From: Hysterangium stoloniferum
Taxonomy: Eukaryota > Basidiomycota > Agaricomycetes > Hysterangiales > Hysterangiaceae
Length of the DNA stretch: 64,000 bases
Reading direction: 5' to 3'
NCBI GenBank assembly: GCA_015178975.1
Contig: WHVD01000129.1
Coordinates: forward strand, 1 to 64,000
A program made the translations under genes and the position numbers. The stretch's first letter is position 1, and each line of letters opens with the position of its first letter. Of this stretch, positions 60,131 through 64,000 are shown one piece after another. The notes below the pieces were generated by a model. The model did not search any database, was not told the DNA's origin, and saw only the letters and a list, made by a program, of their open reading frames with translations.

Positions 60131-61697
60131 TCAATTCCTTGCATGCCGATCGTATCTCGGAACAGTAGCGCTGGTTGATTTGATAGGTATTATTTCCAAC
60201 AAATTATCGACTTTATCTATTTTCCCAAACGCTGCCTCGGGTAGGATGAAGTTTCTAAATTGTCGTGAAAAGAGGTGGTGAATGAGAGTCAATGTGAACC
60301 TTACCTCTGGTTCGATCTGAAACTGAGATAGTGCCTGCAAGACTGTCTTCCCAGTCCAGTTCTCAGTTTCACGAACAACTTCAGGTGTAATAAAATCACG
60401 AGATAAACGGGCAGCAAAAATCATCTGGACAGATGCAGCCCTAATTATAGAGCGTATAGTATGTCTATGCTCCGTGGGAGTCGGTGCTTCTTGGGCGATT
60501 TGTGTCACGGCCGTCGGCGCATGAAAGACGGGCGGAATCGAGGATTCCGATGAAATCATATCGAGAGGATCTGTCTCGGACGGAGCGTTTGCAAGCTTAG
60601 ACCAACTTAAAGCGAGGTGCAGTATGTGGAATGTCTCCATCTCCGTTGCGAAGTGAGTGGGGAAAAAAACATAGAAAAAACAAGGAGGCCTCACCTCTAA
60701 TGAAGCCAAACCGTTTATCCGGGACAACAAATGATCAATTAAGTGCGAGTTATGATCAGGGAACGAGGTTTGGCGGCCTTGAGAACTATAAAAGCTGAAG
60801 CAGATGTAAGACTAAATGGCTTGTCAAGAGTGTCACTCATACGAAATCACCTGTCTGCAGAAGCATTTACAACGTCGCCCCTTACTTTTATGTTCGGAAG
60901 TAGTGGCGACGATGTCTGGAACCCTGCCATCAACTGTGTATATGGATAAATGTTTATTGACTATAATGAAAATGAAGAGAATCACAGCGTCATGTAGTTT
61001 GGTATCTGCTGGAGCCTTGAGAATCAATTAGCTGCTACAAGTGCATATATATGTCATTTATGTTCTATTTACCGGCTTGCTGATATGATACGCGGCTTCG
61101 TCAGGAGCTTCCGGATCAGTGAAGTCGAAATCGTAATTCCGTATAATTGATACACTTGATTTAGGAATAACAATGGATCCTACAGGAAGTGCATCAAGCA
61201 ATCCACCACACGATCCCAGACTGATTTGGGACAATTAACAATTTAGTAGTAAGTTCTGCAGCCACAGGCTCACCGAACAATTACCATATCTCCCGTGACA
61301 CACTCCCTAGCCTCCCTCACAAAGAAATCGGCATTCGCTGCTCCCATTCCAATGGCGACTATTGATATTGGAACTTCATTATATAGACCGGTGATGGTAA
61401 GGAATCCTCGTTCTGATTCTAAGGAAAATGGAGGCGGGTTTGCGGATAGAAGACTAGCTATACTTCTAGCACGGGAAGGGGGTCCGACCGTTATCTAAAA
61501 CATCATAATAACGTTGACTGGTTACGGTTGTGCCAATTTTTGACTACTCACAATTCGGTTAGCCACCTCCCCCGCGCGAATCCCTAGATGATAAACTCGC
61601 CCATCTGCTGTTCTTGGGAAATCTACACGAGCGGTAAGTTGCATCCGATCCTACTCATATGTATTGACTTACTGGCATCTGTTATAGTATCTTTCAT
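60131..61697 (-). CDS. Uridine phosphorylase (nucleoside phosphorylase superfamily)
   Basis: The ATG at 61695-61697 gives MKDTITDA, then a 65-bp intron, then NFPRTADGRVYHLGIRAGEV. The next exon reads VGPPSRARSIASLLSANPPP, GLYNEVPISIVAIGMGAANA and MVIVRLGSCGGL, the phosphate/nucleoside-binding loop of the family. LDALPVGSIVIPKSSVSIIR and YDFDFTDPEAPDEAAYHISK follow. The substrate region FYSSQGRQTSFPDHNSHLID leads to LEMETFHILHLAL, with the EMET motif that binds the ribose. The C-terminus extends past the usual end by about 120 residues, to PRYDRHARN. The enzyme splits uridine to uracil and ribose-1-phosphate in pyrimidine salvage. It is divergent with the SDR gene over 167 bp. Confidence 0.87.
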
Positions 61698-61864
61698 GTT
61701 CTATTGGCACTCTTGGAAATGTCTGGTGGAGTCTGATAAGGGCGCCACGGGACAAGCGCCGAGTTGCCGAGCATGCGCCATCAGTGCCTCACCCGCTTTA
61801 TTGTTTGCATTTTTTGAATTAAATCCTTCAGCAAATCCTTGTTTTTGCTTCATCAAGTTCTCTA
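61698..61864. promoter_or_regulatory. Short divergent promoter, uridine phosphorylase / SDR
   Basis: The two start codons are separated by 167 bp and the genes point away from each other. A 60-codon open frame on the minus strand covers almost all of it, which is probably chance. CTTCATCAAGTTCTCTAATG precedes the SDR start. Confidence 0.5.
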
Positions 61865-63044
61865 ATGTCGTCTGGGATCCCACTATCTAGTCCTCAAGGC
61901 GTACCGCTTCCAGCACTTTCCAATACTGTTTTTCGGGACAATATTTTCAAAGATAGAGTGTTGTTGTGCACAGGCGGTGGCTCAGGGATTTGTAAAGAAA
62001 TAACTTTGTCGCTTGTGAGTAAAAATTTGTGAATATTCGTGATGATTATCTTAACGTTATTTTGTCCAGATGCGCCACGGTGCAAACGCTGTCATAATTG
62101 GTCGAAAGTTAGTTATATCTCCTACGTGACGTTTACGAAATTTATTTATTTATTTTAAAGTCTGGAAAAGCTTGAAGCAGCTGCCAAAGAGCTCTCAATC
62201 AGTACCGGAAACACTTGTATTGCTGCGCAGGCAGACGTCCGTCAGCCGCAACAGTTACAAGAGGCTGTGACGAAAGCAATCGAAAAATTTGGACGTATTG
62301 ATTATGTCGTGTGCGGTAAATCTGCACTTCTACATCTACTCTAAAAGATCTGACCGTCAGTCAATCAATATTTGAAGGCGCGGCTGGTAACTTTCTTGCC
62401 CCGATCGGTGGACTATCTGAGAACGCGTTCCGCACGGTGATCGAGATTGATACTGTGTGTCCGCCTGCAACTTTCCGTTCATCCACAGCTAATTAAGACG
62501 TCGAAATCTAGCTGGGCACCTTTAACACTGTCAAGGCAACCTTGCCCCACATTCGTGGCTCGAAAGGATCTTATCTTCATTTAAGCGCCACTATTCAGTA
62601 CAAAGGTAGGGCATCAGAACCTCAGAAAGGGAGAGACTCACCATTAATGTAGGAACGCCCTTTCAGGCCCATTCCAGTGCCGCAAAAGCCGCCATCGACA
62701 CGTTGTCGAACGCTCTCGCTGTGGAGGAAGGTCCCCGTGGTGTCAGATCCAATGTGATTGCGCCAGGACCAATTTTAAACACGATCGGTATGGAAAAATT
62801 AACGGCAACAGCCCCTGGGTACTCTGAGAAACTTTCTCGGAGTATACCGCTTCAGCGGCAGGGAACGACACAGGATATTGCCAATGCTGCTGTTTTCCTG
62901 TTCAGCGATGCAGCAATTTGGGTAACCGGACAGGTATTTGTGGTCGATGGTGGTGCAAGGCATACCATGGTCGAATTTTTGCCTTACCCTGACGCCGTGC
63001 TCGATCCTGAAGGGGCAAAAAGTATCATTGCACCTAGGAAATAG
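61865..63044 (+). CDS. 2,4-dienoyl-CoA reductase, peroxisomal type (SDR family)
   Basis: Seven short exons. It starts MSSGIPLSSPQGVPLPALSN. The NADP-binding motif is LLCTGGGSGICKEI, followed by RHGANAVIIGRN, ADVRQPQQLQ and the AAGNF loop of dienoyl reductases. LHLSATIQYKG and HSSAAKAAIDTLSNALAVEE follow, with the Lys kept and no catalytic Tyr in the YxxxK position, as is usual for this subfamily. GVRSNVIAPGPI and ITGQ-like WVTGQVFVVDGG close it. These enzymes reduce 2,4-dienoyl-CoA during oxidation of polyunsaturated fatty acids. The C-terminus is Pro-Arg-Lys, not a PTS1, unlike yeast Sps19. It could act with the thiolase if it reaches the peroxisome by another signal. Confidence 0.88.
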
Positions 63045-64000
63045 GTTTCAGTTGACACGACTACTTTGTTCGATGCTTTAAGACTGGCTACACTCTAAAT
63101 AGCAGTAATTACTATTAATTTCACGATTGCCGTTTATTACATGTCAAAGTACTCGGCCATGCTGTGGACAGATTAACCCGAGAAAGTAGGTTGACACGAG
63201 CGGAGGAAGTCAGAACGCGTGCTCATAAGGAAATCGCTGCAGGCGTAAAATCCCTACTAGCAGCAAAGAAATCAGCTCATGTTCTTTTTTCAAGCTTATC
63301 TAGCACGAAGACCTTTTCCTACGGTCGTTTTTGCATACTACCCATACTACACGCGGCCACAACTAAAAAGTTAAAAAAATTGAGCGACATCGATAGCAGC
63401 TTCATTTCGGATGGGCTTTTACATTTGAAAATTGTTCAGACTTGTTCCATTTCGAGTGAGGTCTTCCATTCTGCTCACATGCTGCAGATCTTGGGTGTCG
63501 CTTAGAAGTACGCCGTATATCATCGCTAGAAGCACCGACTGCCAGAGATTAATGCTTCATTCATTCCACACTCATGCTGGGACATTGATATATACTTAGT
63601 AAGTCGGCTTTAATCAAACATGATAGTTTGGTGGCAGTCATGAAGTTGGCGGGGTTATATAGTAGCAGCATGGGCCCGACGTTTCCGACTCACCCGGAGC
63701 TTCGAATTGCATTACGCCCCCCTGCGGTGGGGCCGACGAAGTCGGACCCAACGGACGCTTTCAGCAGTACAGACGAAGGAAGCTCATAAGTGATCAGCAA
63801 GTATGATATCAAGGCAACATTAAGCTTTTAACATGTCAGCCTCCGAAGTTAGTCAAGAAATGATAGAAAAAGCTGTGCTAATTTGTGATGATCATGAAAC
63901 ATCGCTGACAGAGAGCTCGCGTAACAAACGTCGTCCCTGTAAGCGACGATTGCATCCAGCTCACTGGCAGATAACCTAAACTAGCTATTAATAAAATGCA
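63045..64000. other. Right end, weak coding signals
   Basis: A plus-strand frame at 63164-63505 contains a Lys/Arg/Ala-rich helix-like stretch (LTRAEEVRTRAHKEIAAGVK) but has no ATG and no recognised family. A second frame from ATG at about 63834 reads MSASEVSQEMIEKAVLICDD and continues to a TAA near 63977 (about 49 codons); it may be the first exon of a gene to the right. Neither is secure. Confidence 0.3.

Noticed and set aside
61701-61883. 60-codon minus-strand frame between the divergent genes
   Set aside because: It overlaps the SDR start codon and ends 5 bp before the phosphorylase ATG. It is more likely promoter DNA, though an upstream open frame cannot be excluded.
1-64000. CRISPR arrays, operons, prokaryotic promoters
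   Set aside because: The window is eukaryotic (spliced genes, LTR and LINE elements). No regularly spaced direct-repeat array of that kind is present.

Overview
The window reads as a piece of an Agaricomycete-like (mushroom-forming basidiomycete) nuclear genome. The protein genes are cut by many short GT-AG introns of about 50-100 bp. Start codons have fungal contexts, the protein families are those of filamentous fungi (GPR1/FUN34 transporter, BRE4/ArAE-2-type transporter, GH18 chitinases), and the spacers are littered with Ty3/gypsy LTRs and a LINE fragment. All multi-exon models were spliced by eye from reading frames and splice sites, so internal exon borders are good but not verified by transcripts.

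Layout. 1-5237: a Ty3/gypsy element on the minus strand (gag, protease, reverse transcriptase, RNase H, integrase, 5' LTR); it runs off the left edge and its integrase is broken by frameshifts. 5238-8438: repeat-rich DNA with a 41-bp tandem repeat, a cluster of TGTGACA palindromes and two young solo LTRs (each with a perfect 5-bp target duplication) nested in an older, divergent LTR. 8852-10427: a Dnmt2-type tRNA cytosine-5 methyltransferase (minus). 10806-14627: a large disordered PHD-finger protein with several short 5' exons. 15728-16715: an acetate/ammonium-type GPR1/FUN34/YaaH transporter. 16716-23700 is mostly empty, with one small Cys-containing protein at 20861.

23.7-29.1 kb and 40.1-43.1 kb are the two arms of an inverted duplication. 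Each arm held a polytopic membrane protein gene and a convergent GH18 chitinase gene. In the left arm the chitinase is intact and the membrane gene is a pseudogene hit by a 5'-truncated LINE with an 18-bp target duplication. In the right arm the membrane gene is intact and the chitinase is deleted and mutated. A third, intact chitinase copy follows at 45252. Between the arms lie a low-coding stretch (29.1-34.1 kb) and three same-strand housekeeping-type genes: a CS-domain/metallophosphoesterase fusion, translation initiation factor eIF5, and a peroxisomal SCP2-type thiolase.

The right part holds a short-form tRNase Z (minus), a GDT1/TMEM165 Ca/Mn transporter (minus), a large BRE4-like ArAE-2 transporter (minus), and a divergent pair made of a uridine phosphorylase (minus) and a peroxisomal-type 2,4-dienoyl-CoA reductase SDR (plus). 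The best candidates for something new are the CS-metallophosphoesterase fusion with substituted metal ligands and the inverted duplication with reciprocal gene loss.
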